Below the pieces are notes generated by a model. The model was not told the origin of the DNA and did no database searches. It was given only the letters and a program-made list of their open reading frames with translations. Source: Acanthopleuribacter pedis (GTDB lineage: Bacteria > Acidobacteriota > Holophagae > Acanthopleuribacterales > Acanthopleuribacteraceae). From it: DNA of 64,000 nt. The stretch lies in assembly GCF_017377855.1 (NCBI RefSeq), contig NZ_JAFREP010000038.1:1-64000 (forward strand). The letters run 5' to 3'. A program made the position numbers and the translations under genes. Of the stretch, positions 22,810-32,606 are shown one piece after another. Every line of letters starts with the position of its first letter. The first letter of the stretch is position 1.

Positions 22810-25401
22810 ATGACAAAGCAGGCGAAGATTCTCATCGCGGAACACGAAGAAAAAAGCCGTGATTCGTTGCAAAACCTCCTGAGGTCGGTAGGTTTTGAGG
22901 TGATTACAGCCCAAAACGGTCGAGAGGCCTTAGCCGTGGTGGATCGGGTGCTGCCGCAAGTCGCGATCATCGATCCACTCTTGAGCGGGATCGACGGTTT
23001 TTCCGTGAGTCAGCAGGTTTCCAAGAGTCATCCAGAGACGCGGATCATTATTTCCAGCGGCTCCCATCGCGGTGATCGTTACCGGCGCGACGCCCTTTCG
23101 AAGTATGGCGCCGCCGTGTTTTTGGAAAAACCTTACGCGGAACGCGATCTCATCGCCGCGGTCAAGTCGTGCCTGCGGCAGTTGGGTTTTAAGGAAGCCG
23201 CGGCCTCCCCGGAAGGTGAGTTGGATGCGACCTTACGCGACGAGAGTTTGGCGGGGTTGGCCCGTTCTGAATTTGACGACGGCGACGATATGAGCTTGGA
23301 TGAAACCTACCGCGACGCCAGTCTCGACAATGTTGCGGTGGAGTTTGGCGGGATGACCGGCGAAGATATGGATGAAACCGTGCGGGACGAACCCAAGTTA
23401 TTTGAGTCTTTTGGCAAGAAAGAGGGGTTACCCGACGAAGTGAATGAATTGCTGGATCGCCAAATGGGCGATTTTTCCCTGAAGCAGGGCAAAGCTTCCC
23501 CGGCCGCCGGCGCGGCCGGCTCGAAATCCGGTTTCTTGGGCAAAGGTGGTAGTAAACCCAAGCGCGAAGAAAGCCCGGCCATGACCATGCAGGTGCGCCC
23601 GGAAGACCTGCAGCGGGAGATCGAACGCATCAAAGAGAAAAACAAACAACAGTTTCCCGAGAACAAACGGGAGGAGCGCAACGCGGCTTCCCGCGTAAAA
23701 ATCACCCAGTCCGAGGACGATACCTCCGGTATTTTGACCAGCAACGACATTTTTGGCGCCCTGATTGACGATATTGAATCGGGATCGGTGCCCGATTCGC
23801 CCAATGAGATTGCCGCCAATGGGGTGATTCACGCCTCCGATAACGATGCCGGCGTGGCCGCGGAGCAGGAAGCAGAACGCGAGCGGTTGAAGGAACTCAA
23901 GGCGGCCCGCGCCAAACAGAAAAATCAAAAAGGCGGGAAGGGCAAAAAAGCGAAAAACGCCGCGGCTGAAGCGCCTTCGACGGCTGAGTCGCCTTCGACG
24001 CCTGAGTCGCCTTCGAAATCCGAGGCGAAACCGGAACCCAAAGCGGAGCCTGTCGCCGAGCCGTCTCCTGCTGCCGGCCCGGAGCCCGTGATGGCCGAGG
24101 ACGCCAAGGTGCCGCTGCCGCGGGAAACGCACCGGGACAGTCCCTTTGCGACCCAGCCGATTAGCGAAGAAGACCGCAAAAAAGCGATTTCCACCAAGCC
24201 GGTTGAGGACGATCTCGACCTGGACGATTTTCCCGATTACAGCAAAGAGTTGTTTTCCAACAACGCTACGGGTGGCAGCGGTAGCAACGAATACCAACTG
24301 CTCAGCAAAATCGCCTCCGGCGGTATGGCCGAGGTTTGGAAAGCCAAATTGGTTGGTGAGAAGGGTTTTGAAAAAATCGTCGCCATTAAGAAGATCCTGC
24401 CGCACCTGAGCGACAACGAAGAATTTATTTCGATGTTCATCGATGAGGCCAGGGTCGCCGCCAACTTGACCCACCCCAACATCGCGCAGATTTACGAACT
24501 GGGTAAAATGGACGACAGCTTCTTCATCGCCATGGAATACGTCGCCGGGCACAATCTGCGCATGGTGTTGAACCAGCTGAACCAGTTGAAGGTGACCATG
24601 GCACCCGAGGTGGTGGTGTTTGTGGGAATGAAGCTGTGTAACGCGCTGCAGTATGCCCACGTCAAAAAGAGCCACGACAACACCGCGCTGAACATTGTGC
24701 ATCGCGATATTTCACCGCAAAACATTTTGATTAGCACCGAGGGTGAGATCAAGCTGGTGGACTTTGGGATTGCCAAGGCCTCGATCAAAGCAACCCAAAC
24801 CGTGGCCGGTTCCCTGAAGGGTAAGTTGCTGTACATGTCGCCGGAGCAAGCCGAGGGCAAACCGCTCGACGGCCGCTCCGACATTTTTAGCTTGGGATCG
24901 GTGTTGTACGAGGCGTTGACCGGCAAAAAATTGTTTGCCGGCGACTCGGAGTTGTCGATTCTGAAGAACGTGCGTCAGGCAAAGTTCACCCGGCTCAGCG
25001 ATGTGAATCCTCATGTGCCGGTTCGTCTGGAAAAAATCATTCTCAAGGTGCTTTCGAAAGATCTCGACAGCCGTTATGATCGGGCGAAAACCCTGGAGAA
25101 AGAGTTTAAGACGTACCTCAAAGAGGAGAAGATCCACATCAACGAAAGCGATGTGGCCGACTATATTCGCCTCATTTACGACAAAGACGTCGAGCGCCTT
25201 AAAAAGTTTGGGCGACCGGACGACGAACCCGGTGCCGATGAGGTGCCGAACAAGCCGAAGGTGATTTTGCCGGATACCGGTCAAATTGAGGCGTTTGAAG
25301 AGGAAGCCGTCGAAACCAAAAAAGGCATATCGCCGTTGGTTTGGGTCGGCCTCGGGCTCGTGGCCGCCGCCGCGGTTGCCGCTGTGATTTTATTGACTTG
25401 A
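22810..25401 (+). CDS. Receiver-domain/Ser-Thr protein kinase fusion with a C-terminal membrane anchor, 863 aa
   Basis: Three parts. Residues 4-120 are a CheY-like receiver (Asp55 in AIIDPLLSGIDG). Residues 120-490 form a low-complexity Pro/Ala/Glu/Lys linker. Residues ~495-765 are a complete Hanks-type kinase: glycine loop IASGGMAEVWKA, VAIKK lysine, Asp633 in VHRDISPQN, DFG Asp651 and an SPEQAEG activation segment. The protein ends in a single hydrophobic helix (WVGLGLVAAAAVAAVILL), so it looks tail-anchored with everything cytoplasmic, opposite to PknB. The linker holds three near-identical motifs, LDATLRDES, LDETYRDAS and MDETVRDEP, at Thr141, Thr166 and Thr190. With acidic residues around the Thr, these look like autophosphorylation sites for FHA-domain partners (inference). 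It may integrate two-component and Ser/Thr signals. Confidence 0.92.
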   Translation: MTKQAKILIAEHEEKSRDSLQNLLRSVGFEVITAQNGREALAVVDRVLPQVAIIDPLLSGIDGFSVSQQVSKSHPETRIIISSGSHRGDRYRRDALSKYGAAVFLEKPYAERDLIAAVKSCLRQLGFKEAAASPEGELDATLRDESLAGLARSEFDDGDDMSLDETYRDASLDNVAVEFGGMTGEDMDETVRDEPKLFESFGKKEGLPDEVNELLDRQMGDFSLKQGKASPAAGAAGSKSGFLGKGGSKPKREESPAMTMQVRPEDLQREIERIKEKNKQQFPENKREERNAASRVKITQSEDDTSGILTSNDIFGALIDDIESGSVPDSPNEIAANGVIHASDNDAGVAAEQEAERERLKELKAARAKQKNQKGGKGKKAKNAAAEAPSTAESPSTPESPSKSEAKPEPKAEPVAEPSPAAGPEPVMAEDAKVPLPRETHRDSPFATQPISEEDRKKAISTKPVEDDLDLDDFPDYSKELFSNNATGGSGSNEYQLLSKIASGGMAEVWKAKLVGEKGFEKIVAIKKILPHLSDNEEFISMFIDEARVAANLTHPNIAQIYELGKMDDSFFIAMEYVAGHNLRMVLNQLNQLKVTMAPEVVVFVGMKLCNALQYAHVKKSHDNTALNIVHRDISPQNILISTEGEIKLVDFGIAKASIKATQTVAGSLKGKLLYMSPEQAEGKPLDGRSDIFSLGSVLYEALTGKKLFAGDSELSILKNVRQAKFTRLSDVNPHVPVRLEKIILKVLSKDLDSRYDRAKTLEKEFKTYLKEEKIHINESDVADYIRLIYDKDVERLKKFGRPDDEPGADEVPNKPKVILPDTGQIEAFEEEAVETKKGISPLVWVGLGLVAAAAVAAVILLT

Positions 25402-25464
25402 TTGAGCGACGGCTCTAGCCCGTCCAGGTACCGTCATTGACTTTTATTTGGGAGGACCCTTTTG

Positions 25465-25695
25465 ATGGATGAAGAACGCAAGCAACGATACGAGGTAATG
25501 CTCTCCGAAACCCAAGAGATCATTCAAAGTATCGAACAAACGATGGAAGATGTGATTGCCGAAGCCAAACGCAAGGTTGAGGAGCTCAATGTCGAAAAAG
25601 ACATCCAGCTGAACATCTACGGCAACTACTGTAAGTTGTTGGGCGTCGAAAACAAACTCGCCGGCGAGGATGACGACGACGAAGACGACGAATAA
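25465..25695 (+). CDS. Small acidic coiled-coil protein, 76 aa
   Basis: I recognise no family. The ATG at 25465 has a GGAGG SD 8-9 bases upstream. The protein is one helix (QEIIQSIEQTMEDVIAEAKR) followed by a short second segment and a very acidic tail (EDDDDEDDE). There is no membrane segment. It lies 63 bp after the kinase gene, before a strong terminator, so the two are probably one transcription unit and the protein may be a partner or substrate of the kinase. The acidic tail might bind basic proteins or metal; that is inference. Confidence 0.7.
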   Translation: MDEERKQRYEVMLSETQEIIQSIEQTMEDVIAEAKRKVEELNVEKDIQLNIYGNYCKLLGVENKLAGEDDDDEDDE

Positions 25696-25702
25696 TGTGA
25701 TC

Positions 25703-25746
25703 GGGCCTGAAAAAGCGCAACGCGTTTCTTTTCAGGCCTTTTCTTT
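25703..25746 (+). terminator. Strong rho-independent terminator
   Basis: GGCCTGAAAA pairs with TTTTCAGGCC around a GC-containing loop (GCGCAACGCG), followed immediately by TTTTCTTTT. It ends the kinase/acidic-protein unit. Confidence 0.88.
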
Positions 25747-25905
25747 TGTGGATGCCGCATAGTGACCTCGGCCGTTTCGGCCGGGGACGCCGTCCCTTTT
25801 TTTGAAGGGCTTTTCAATTTGCGAATCTATGCTAGACTAACCCCCGGCTTGGGCAAGGTATGCCCATGAAACGCTGTACAAGCACCGAGTAGGTTCACAC
25901 CCTCC

Positions 25906-26793
25906 ATGAAAAAAACCAAGTACAACATCGTCGTTTTTAGCGACGACGACGGTTGCCACCGCCAATTTCGTATTACGTCCCGGTCGCTGCAAGTCGCAGC
26001 CGGTGTGGTAGGAACGGGTTTTATCGTTCTCGCCGGGCTCGCGCTGGTGGCCTATAAGAATTTTTCCCACAAAGACGAATACCTTAAGGTGGTTGACGAG
26101 AACGCCCAGCTTCACGAAGCCAACGAGCGTTACCTTTCCGCGACCATCGAGATCGAAAAAAAGTTAAAACACTTCCAAGAGAAAACCACCAAATTGGCCC
26201 AACTTGTCGACGCGGACACGGCCTTGATGGGATCCGGCGGGATCGGCGGTGCCGATGTTTTTGCCGAGGAGGAACTCAACCAGTTCCTGCGTTACGATCT
26301 TGGATTGTTGCGTCGACGAACAGAATTACTGCAATCGGAACTTGACGACGTTGAGCGTGATTTCGTTACCAAAAGCGAGATCCTCGAATCGACACCGTCG
26401 ATCATGCCCACCCAAGGGTGGATTTCCAGCACCTTCAATTATCGGAAAGATCCTTTCACCAAACGGCGAACGTGGCACAACGGCCTCGATATTTCTTGTC
26501 CAACGGGCACGCCGATTTACGCACCCGCGCGGGGGAAAATTTCCTACCGCGGTTACCAGGGTGGCTTTGGCAACCTGATTGAAATCAATCACGGCAACGG
26601 GATCACCACCAAGTATGCGCATCTCAGTAAGTTCAACGTCTCGAAAGGCCAGATGGTCAAACGAGGCGATTTGATCGGTTTCGTCGGAAATACCGGCCGA
26701 TCGACCGCCCCTCATTTGCACTACGAAGTGCATAAAAATGACAAGGCGGTCAATCCTCGGAAGTTTATTTTCGACGAAAGCCTAACTTACTGA
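25906..26793 (+). CDS. Membrane-anchored M23 (LytM-type) peptidase, 295 aa
   Basis: A periplasmic zinc endopeptidase or amidase-activator domain acting on peptidoglycan. After a short cytoplasmic N-terminus there is one TM helix (residues ~30-52, VVGTGFIVLAGLALVAYKNF), then a coiled-coil region (~55-155), then the M23 domain from about 170. The zinc ligands look intact: H-x3-D in WHNGLDIS and HxH in PHLHYEVH, with a KYAHLSK His between them, so it is probably catalytically active rather than an EnvC/NlpD-type pseudoenzyme. The length and TM-coil-M23 layout match family proteins such as MepM or the cytoskeleton-linked Csd1/Csd2-type peptidases. The ATG follows CACCCTCC, so the SD is poor. Confidence 0.9.
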   Translation: MKKTKYNIVVFSDDDGCHRQFRITSRSLQVAAGVVGTGFIVLAGLALVAYKNFSHKDEYLKVVDENAQLHEANERYLSATIEIEKKLKHFQEKTTKLAQLVDADTALMGSGGIGGADVFAEEELNQFLRYDLGLLRRRTELLQSELDDVERDFVTKSEILESTPSIMPTQGWISSTFNYRKDPFTKRRTWHNGLDISCPTGTPIYAPARGKISYRGYQGGFGNLIEINHGNGITTKYAHLSKFNVSKGQMVKRGDLIGFVGNTGRSTAPHLHYEVHKNDKAVNPRKFIFDESLTY

Positions 26794-27133
26794 GCCCGGA
26801 GCCGCATACATTCCGATAGACAATGAAACGGTCGCCGTTTCGTTGGGGAGTTGTTGCTAATACCCGTTGCCTCAACCTACATTGTTATTCCGTGGGGAAT
26901 CGCCCTCACCCGCGCCCGCGCGACCGAACCCGGTTGGCCCGGGTCGTCCGGGATCGGCGATTTTTCCCGTTTGACGCACGCGCCCTCGCGTGCTTTTGCC
27001 TTTTCGAGCGGTTCTCTTTCGAGACAGCCCCTCGGAAGCGCGGTTTTGAATCTCTAGCGCGTTCCTTACTGCATCGGGTATTTCGCTTTGTGGCGCATAA
27101 ACTTGGAAATACACCCACCTTGGAGTCTTAGAC
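26794..27133. other. Intergenic leader of secA
   Basis: There is no credible gene in these 340 bases. A 7-bp hairpin (GAAACGG-TCG-CCGTTTC, about 26824-26840) without a T run follows the peptidase gene. The rest is GC-rich with no SecM-like arrest peptide that I can recognise. TTGGAG about 10 bases before the secA ATG is the SD. Confidence 0.4.
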
Positions 27134-29776
27134 ATGCTGAAAGCATTAAAAAAGGTTTTTGGTTCGAAAAACGAACGAGAAATCAACAAATTAAAGCCGG
27201 TTGTCGAATTTATTCATAGCCTTGAACCCGAGTTTCAAGCCCTTTCCGACGACCAACTGAAAGCAAAAACCGGTGAGTTCATGGAACGCATCGAGGGCGG
27301 CGAACCTGTCGATTCCATCCTGCCCGAGGCCTTTGCCGCGCTGCGCGAGGCGTCCGTCCGGGTGATGGGCATGCGCCATTACGATGTCCAGATGATGGGT
27401 GGCATTATCCTCAACCGCGGTTCCATCGCCGAGATGCGGACCGGTGAGGGTAAAACCCTGACGGCAACCCTGCCCGTCTACCTCAACGCCCTGACCCGCC
27501 GCGGCGTCCACGTTGTTACGGTGAACGATTACCTGGCCAAACGGGACTCGGAGTGGATGGGTCGGCTTTACAACTGGATGGGCTTGTCCACCGGTTGCAT
27601 CCTCAACCAAATGAGTGATGACGAGCGCAAAGCCGCCTATGAATGTGACATCACCTATGGGACCAACAACGAATTCGGCTTCGATTACCTGCGCGACAAC
27701 ATGAAGTTTCAACCGGACACCTTGGTTCAGCGCGAGTTCCACTTCGCCATTGTTGACGAGGTTGACTCGGTTCTGATCGATGAAGCGCGTACCCCGCTCA
27801 TCATCTCCGGCCCCTCCGAGGGCAATACCCAAAAGTACTACGACGCCAACCAGTTGGTACTGAAACTGTCGCCGGAACACGCCGATGTTGATGAAAAAGA
27901 CCACCTCGCCATGTTCAACGAGGCGGGCATCAAACGCCTGGAAGAACTGCTCAAGGTCGAGAACCTTTACGACATCGAACACATCCAAATCCTGCACGCG
28001 CTGGAACAAGCATTGCGCGCCCACAACCTGTTCACCCGCGACGTGGATTACGTGGTTAAAGAAGGCGCGGTTGTCATTATCGACAGTCACACCGGGCGTC
28101 CCCAGCCGGGTCGTCGCTATTCCGACGGTTTGCACCAAGCGCTGGAAGCCAAAGAAGGCGTGACCATCGAGAAGGAAAACCAGACGCTGGCGTCGGTTAC
28201 CTACCAGAACTTCTTCCGCATGTACGAAAAGTTGAGCGGCATGACCGGTACCGCCGAAACCGAGGCCACCGAATTCCAGAAGATCTACAAGCTGGAAACC
28301 TATGTCATTCCCACCAACAAACCCATGATTCGCGACGACCGCAACGATCAGGTTTACGGTTCGAACAAAGCCAAGCTCGAAGCCTTGGTGGAACAGATTC
28401 AAACAGAAAACGCCGTCGGCCGACCGGTTCTGGTCGGTACCGTGGCGATTGAATCCTCGGAACAGGTTAGCCAGTTTTTGACCCAGCGCGGCATTAAACA
28501 CGTTGTTCTGAACGCCAAGTTCCACGCGCAGGAATCGGAAATTGTCGCTCAGGCCGGCCGTCTCGGCGCCGTGACCATCGCCACCAACATGGCCGGTCGT
28601 GGGACCGACATCATCCTGGGCGGTAACCCCGAAATGCTGGCCCAGTCGGAAGCGGCGCGCAACAAAGACGCCGATTACGAGGAACTGCTTGCGAAATACA
28701 CCGCCCAGTGCGAAGCCGACAAAAAGAAAGTGCTTGAGTTGGGCGGCTTGGCCATCCTGGGCACCGAGCGCCACGATTCGCGCCGCATCGACAACCAGTT
28801 ACGCGGCCGTGCCGGCCGTCAAGGTGACCCCGGTATGTCGCTGTTCTTCCTGTCCTTGGAAGACAAACTGCTGCGGTTGTTCGGCAACGAGCGCATGAAA
28901 AAAATGATGAAAGCGCAAATGACCGACGGGCTGCCCATCGAACACTCATGGATTTCCAAGGCCATTGAGCGGGCCCAGAAATCGGTTGAAGGCCGTCACT
29001 TCGAAGCGCGCAAACACACGCTCGAGTACGACGACGTCAACAACAAGCAGCGCAACACCTTCTACGCGTTGCGTCGCCAAATGCTGTTCGGCAACGCGCG
29101 CGAGTACCTGTTCAAGCGCGCCCGTGCCATTGTCGAATTCACGGTGAACGACTACCTGGCCCTCCAGAAAGCCAATGAAGATGATCGCGGTCGTGTCGAG
29201 GAAACCCTCAAAAGTATTTTTGCCTTTGAGTTGCCCGAGGATCGCAAGATCGAGGAATCGCTGATCGAAGAAGTCATCACGCGCATGCAAGAAGACTACA
29301 GCGAGAAATGGGACCATCTCGGTTTGCCCGAGGACGTGATTGAAAACCACGAGCGTTTCATCATGCTCTACATGATTGACCAGCAGTGGAAAGACCACAT
29401 GCGGGTGATGGATTCCTTGGAGCGCGCCGTAAAACTCCAGGGTTACGCCCAGCAAGATCCGCTAACCGTGTACAAACGGGACTCCTTCAAAGAGTTCAAC
29501 GCCTTGATGGACCGTTTGGACGAGGAAGTCGTCAAAACCTTGGTTCACGTTCGCCCGCAATTGCAAAGCGAATCGCTGAGCCAGATGAAACGCGAACGCG
29601 AAAAAGAAGAGAAGGCGATGCAAATGGCCGGCGGCGGCGAAGACAAAGCGGAAGAACCGCAAAACGTCAAAGCGAAACCCGTGCGCCGCACCGAGCCCAA
29701 GGTCGGCCGTAACGAGCCGTGCCCCTGCGGCAGCGGGAAAAAGTACAAAAAGTGCCACGGCCTCGCCAAGGTCTAA
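27134..29776 (+). CDS. secA: Preprotein translocase ATPase SecA, 880 aa
   Basis: The motor that pushes unfolded preproteins through SecYEG. All domains are in order: NBD1 with Walker A ([18 protein letters not shown]) and [19 protein letters not shown], the preprotein cross-linking domain, NBD2 with [14 protein letters not shown] and [14 protein letters not shown], the helical scaffold/wing, and the C-terminal zinc tail [13 protein letters not shown] that binds SecB/ribosomes. The length is normal for a Gram-negative SecA. It is the only secA seen and is followed by a clear terminator. It is a useful phylogenetic marker for placing the organism. Confidence 0.98.
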   Translation: MLKALKKVFGSKNEREINKLKPVVEFIHSLEPEFQALSDDQLKAKTGEFMERIEGGEPVDSILPEAFAALREASVRVMGMRHYDVQMMGGIILNRGSIAEMRTGEGKTLTATLPVYLNALTRRGVHVVTVNDYLAKRDSEWMGRLYNWMGLSTGCILNQMSDDERKAAYECDITYGTNNEFGFDYLRDNMKFQPDTLVQREFHFAIVDEVDSVLIDEARTPLIISGPSEGNTQKYYDANQLVLKLSPEHADVDEKDHLAMFNEAGIKRLEELLKVENLYDIEHIQILHALEQALRAHNLFTRDVDYVVKEGAVVIIDSHTGRPQPGRRYSDGLHQALEAKEGVTIEKENQTLASVTYQNFFRMYEKLSGMTGTAETEATEFQKIYKLETYVIPTNKPMIRDDRNDQVYGSNKAKLEALVEQIQTENAVGRPVLVGTVAIESSEQVSQFLTQRGIKHVVLNAKFHAQESEIVAQAGRLGAVTIATNMAGRGTDIILGGNPEMLAQSEAARNKDADYEELLAKYTAQCEADKKKVLELGGLAILGTERHDSRRIDNQLRGRAGRQGDPGMSLFFLSLEDKLLRLFGNERMKKMMKAQMTDGLPIEHSWISKAIERAQKSVEGRHFEARKHTLEYDDVNNKQRNTFYALRRQMLFGNAREYLFKRARAIVEFTVNDYLALQKANEDDRGRVEETLKSIFAFELPEDRKIEESLIEEVITRMQEDYSEKWDHLGLPEDVIENHERFIMLYMIDQQWKDHMRVMDSLERAVKLQGYAQQDPLTVYKRDSFKEFNALMDRLDEEVVKTLVHVRPQLQSESLSQMKREREKEEKAMQMAGGGEDKAEEPQNVKAKPVRRTEPKVGRNEPCPCGSGKKYKKCHGLAKV

Positions 29777-29796
29777 GCAGCGTTTTTCGTTAGCAT

Positions 29797-29831
29797 AAAA
29801 AAGGCGTGTCTCCCCGGGGACACGCTTTTTT
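29797..29831 (+). terminator. Rho-independent terminator of secA
   Basis: AAAAAGGCGTGTC-TCCCCGGG-GACACGCTTTTTT is a perfect stem flanked by A and T runs, so it can work in both directions. Confidence 0.92.
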
Positions 29832-29882
29832 GCGTTTCGGCGCGGCGTTATACTGACAAAACCAGACAGGGGAGGGGTGGTT

Positions 29883-30215
29883 ATGAGCGCGGTTCAATCC
29901 GATTATGTTTGGGTGTATATGACCCATGGTCAAGTGGACGAAGCGAAAGCCATGGTGCGTCAGTTACTGGAAGAGCGGCTGATTGCCTGCGCCAACATCA
30001 ACGACGGCATGACCGCCATGTACTGGTGGGACGGCGCGGTTCAAGAAGACAGCGAGTGTTTCATCATCGCCAAAACGCGGCGCGACCTGTTCGAGCAATT
30101 GACAGACCGGGTCAACGCCCTACACCCCTACGAGGTGCCTTGCGTGATCGCCCTGCCGATCCAGGGCGGCCACGAACCCTATTTGTCCTGGCTAGAAAAA
30201 GAGACACGCGGCTGA
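29883..30215 (+). CDS. cutA: CutA1 divalent-ion tolerance family protein, 110 aa
   Basis: A small trimeric ferredoxin-like protein. It is recognised by the ERLIACANINDGMTAMYWWDG core (family: LxACVNIxPxxxSxYxWxG), the ECFIIAKTRRD strand/helix and HPYEVPCVIALPI near the end. The length is exactly that of the family. The ATG at 29883 follows GGGGAGGGG; an upstream GTG (29877) is less likely. CutA1 has been linked to copper tolerance, but its biochemical role is unsettled. It stands alone between the secA terminator and a convergent gene, and a dispersed repeat begins right at its stop codon. Confidence 0.95.
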   Translation: MSAVQSDYVWVYMTHGQVDEAKAMVRQLLEERLIACANINDGMTAMYWWDGAVQEDSECFIIAKTRRDLFEQLTDRVNALHPYEVPCVIALPIQGGHEPYLSWLEKETRG

Positions 30216-30242
30216 TTAAGTCTAAGAAGTGCGATTAACCGG
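30216..30242 (-). repeat. Dispersed gene-end repeat, copy 1
   Basis: Directly after the cutA stop, TAAGTCTAAGAAGTGCGATTAACCGG matches the family seen at 31474-31510, 38236-38260 and 49631-49668 (sense of upstream gene: TTAACCTAAGAAGYGCGATAAC). Confidence 0.55.
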
Positions 30243-30365
30243 TCTGCTTATCTTTCACTTTCCGTGTGTCTCGTTTGCGCCGATTCGCCCATTTTGCTAG
30301 GAAGGTCTGGTGCTGCCTTGTTCGTGATAACAGAGCTTTTCAGTTTGGATGTGGGGCTTGCTGAT

Positions 30366-31373
30366 TTATCGGTTCTTGCTTGCGGCTAAAATGGCCGGCA
30401 ACTCAGAAAGCTGAGCTTTTTGGATGAAAACCTCTTCATTTTTGAAGATATTGACATAGGCGAACCCGTTGTACTGCATTAATACCCTGAAAATTTTATC
30501 CTCTGGGCCTCCCTTTATGGGGACGCGTTTGCCTGATAGATCGAATGCGAAGTCGGGTTTAATTCGTCCCGGCCTTAATAAGCCATAGGCGATAAGATGG
30601 TCGTCCACCGTGTATTCCAGTTTCTGAATAGGCGGGAAATAGTTAGGGAAATTAAAAGACGAAGGGGTCGAATCCAAAGCGTTATACGCTGTTAGCATTG
30701 CAAGCATTCTTTTTGCCGATATTTCTCCCCATTCCCGGTCATAGGGAATGCGTTCTACTTTTTCTTTAATCGTATGCAGTAACGTCCCCGTGTGTGTATC
30801 GAAAACCTTAATAGAAAAACGTTGTTTATCGGCGATTGCCATTCGATTTCGCATTTTTGAAAATGCGGGCGGAATCGGTCGTCCTTCTGGATTGAAGGAG
30901 GTTCCTTCAAAAGAAGTATCAAGGTCGGTGGCCAGAATTCGTTGCTGCTTGAAGTCACGGGAAAGCCAGATAAGCTCAATGTACTGCATGCTTTTTGAAC
31001 GTTTAAGCGCAATCCAACTTTTTCCGGTGGGAAACCAGTCAGCATCAAAGGGTTTTCGGATTTTTTCACGTGGCTTACCATCATCATGAAAAAGCGTAAA
31101 GAAGCCCGTGTCCTCCACATAAACAGCGCCGTCTAGGTAGTTGATGCTGCTCGAAAAGCTGAATTCACCGGGACCTTCGCCTTTTCCGCCAAAGGTCTTT
31201 AAGCGTGTTATCTGGGTAGAATAATGGCGCACTTGATGCTCTTCAGGATCTAAAATGTAAAAGGTCCCATCATCTCCCTTGGCAAAGTTCCTTGGAAAAA
31301 GGGGTTGGTAAAGATCTACAGGTCCTATCGTGGTTTGGCTCTGCAGCGCTAAAGCAAAAAGAAGATATATCAT
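30366..31373 (-). CDS. Secreted beta-propeller-like (6-bladed/NHL-type) protein, 335 aa
   Basis: A short signal peptide (MIYLLFALALQSQ) starts at the ATG at 31373; an upstream ATG at 31421 would add a basic tail unlike a leader. The body has repeats of the 6-bladed/NHL kind: FAKGDDGTFYILDPEEHQV, then FGGKGEGPGEFSFSSSI (the GxGxGPGEF signature of such propellers), followed by further DGxxYV-type strands. Such proteins bind ligands or partners in the periplasm or outside the cell. Its composition is AT-richer than its neighbours, suggesting recent acquisition. It is convergent with cutA and separate from the operon to its right. Confidence 0.65.
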   Translation of the reverse strand: MIYLLFALALQSQTTIGPVDLYQPLFPRNFAKGDDGTFYILDPEEHQVRHYSTQITRLKTFGGKGEGPGEFSFSSSINYLDGAVYVEDTGFFTLFHDDGKPREKIRKPFDADWFPTGKSWIALKRSKSMQYIELIWLSRDFKQQRILATDLDTSFEGTSFNPEGRPIPPAFSKMRNRMAIADKQRFSIKVFDTHTGTLLHTIKEKVERIPYDREWGEISAKRMLAMLTAYNALDSTPSSFNFPNYFPPIQKLEYTVDDHLIAYGLLRPGRIKPDFAFDLSGKRVPIKGGPEDKIFRVLMQYNGFAYVNIFKNEEVFIQKAQLSELPAILAASKNR

Positions 31374-31473
31374 AACTGCCCTTTTATTAGCTTGTTGGTT
31401 GCATTTGTTGTGCTTCCCCAAGTGAATTTTGATGATATTCAGCAGGGGATAATAAAGACCTGGATTTTTTTGC

Positions 31474-31510
31474 CGAAATCACCGTGAGTTATCGCGCTTC
31501 TTAGGTTAAA
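31474..31510 (+). repeat. Dispersed gene-end repeat, copy 2
   Basis: The 37-bp sequence ending TTATCGCGCTTCTTAGGTTAAA matches 49631-49668 at about 35 of 38 positions. It overlaps the stop codon of the minus-strand gene ending at 31501, providing the TAA. Confidence 0.7.
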
Positions 31511-32595
31511 GAACCCAGGCGTGGGATTAAGTAATTCGCGACTTGGTCCGCGCCGTTGATCTTTTCTTTGCGGTTGGGCGGCAAGGCCAGGTAATCGCCC
31601 AATTGATCCAACCAGCGACCGTTGTGGAAGTCGCCCTCGGCCATGGCGCGGGCCGGCATCTTCGCCTTGATAAAGGCTTCGATGGCAATGGATTCGCGAA
31701 AGTTGTCGCGGGGAATATAGGCGAAGGGCACACCCGCGTGGTACACCTCCGCGAAGGTGCTGTAACCCAGCTTGCCGACCACCAAATCACAGGCCGCGAT
31801 CAGGTCGGGATGGTAGGGATTGTCCTCCCAGCGCGGGCAAATTAAGTTATCGCCCGCGTGGTCGGTTCCTGGCATCATGAAGGTGATGTCGTGCCGCGTT
31901 TTTAACGCTTCGATATAGTTCATCTCTTGGCCGAACCCGCCCATGGTGATGAGGACCAGCGGACGCGCGTCGGCCAAACCGAGCCGCCGACGTTGTTCCA
32001 CACGGCCCAAGCGAATCGGCCGTGCAATGGGTTCGAAGCAAGGGGCGCCCGGTTGGGGATCGCTCACGGGTTTGGTTTGCAAATGGAAATCGGCCTTTTC
32101 GCACCAGGTTCGCAAGATATCGATGATTGGCTGAAAGCCTGGCTCGTCCTCCAGGAAATCCTCGTAAATCCAATGAAAGGTGAAGTTTTCAATCAGGACC
32201 GAGGGCACAGCCGCTTGCGCCGCGACCGCGATGCCCAAGGGCGCGATATCGCAAAACACCGCGCGCACCGCCAACCGTTTCACCTGCTCGGTCAAATGCG
32301 AAACCTTGTCGGGATCGAGGGGATAAAACCGATTAAGGGCCGCGAGGCTCGCGGTTAAGTCTACTTCCAGCGCGCTTTGCTGAATCAAACCCACGTCGGT
32401 TTCGGTTGGGAAAATGGTGAAACGATCCCCCAAAACCTGGCGAAACAAAAGCTCGGGCAGCTTGGAGAAGATGTGGAAATGGAAACGGGGTTCCCGCGCG
32501 GCAAGGGCCGCCATCACCGCCGCCGCGCGCGTGGCATGCCCGAAGCCGTGGTGGGTGATGAAATAAGCGACATTCAAGCGATCCGAACCGGGCAT
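31501..32595 (-). CDS. Glycosyltransferase-like protein (MurG/GT-B fold), 364 aa
   Basis: A GT-B-fold protein. The N-terminus VAYFITHHGFGHATRAAAV carries the HGFGHATR motif found in MurG-like enzymes and in the N-terminal domain of plant L-arabinokinases. The C-terminal half has PLVLITMGGFGQE and ACDLVVGKLGYSTFAEVYHAG, the nucleotide-sugar-binding signature (GKxGYxTxxE). It lacks the C-terminal kinase domain of arabinokinase. There are no membrane segments, so it would act on a membrane or cytosolic acceptor from the cytoplasm. It lies 11 bp after the GH3-type gene and closes a minus-strand operon. The acceptor and sugar are unknown. Confidence 0.8.
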   Translation of the reverse strand: MPGSDRLNVAYFITHHGFGHATRAAAVMAALAAREPRFHFHIFSKLPELLFRQVLGDRFTIFPTETDVGLIQQSALEVDLTASLAALNRFYPLDPDKVSHLTEQVKRLAVRAVFCDIAPLGIAVAAQAAVPSVLIENFTFHWIYEDFLEDEPGFQPIIDILRTWCEKADFHLQTKPVSDPQPGAPCFEPIARPIRLGRVEQRRRLGLADARPLVLITMGGFGQEMNYIEALKTRHDITFMMPGTDHAGDNLICPRWEDNPYHPDLIAACDLVVGKLGYSTFAEVYHAGVPFAYIPRDNFRESIAIEAFIKAKMPARAMAEGDFHNGRWLDQLGDYLALPPNRKEKINGADQVANYLIPRLGSLT

Positions 32596-32606
32596 CGGGG
32601 ACCTCC

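Noticed and set aside
23428-24702. A 424-residue minus-strand frame opposite the receiver-kinase gene
   Set aside because: Its Arg/Phe/Leu-rich composition mirrors the low-complexity linker and kinase domain on the true strand.
27191-28774. A 527-residue open frame on the minus strand inside secA
   Set aside because: It is fully antisense to the unmistakable SecA coding sequence; long antisense frames are expected in GC-rich genes and its product has no domain pattern.
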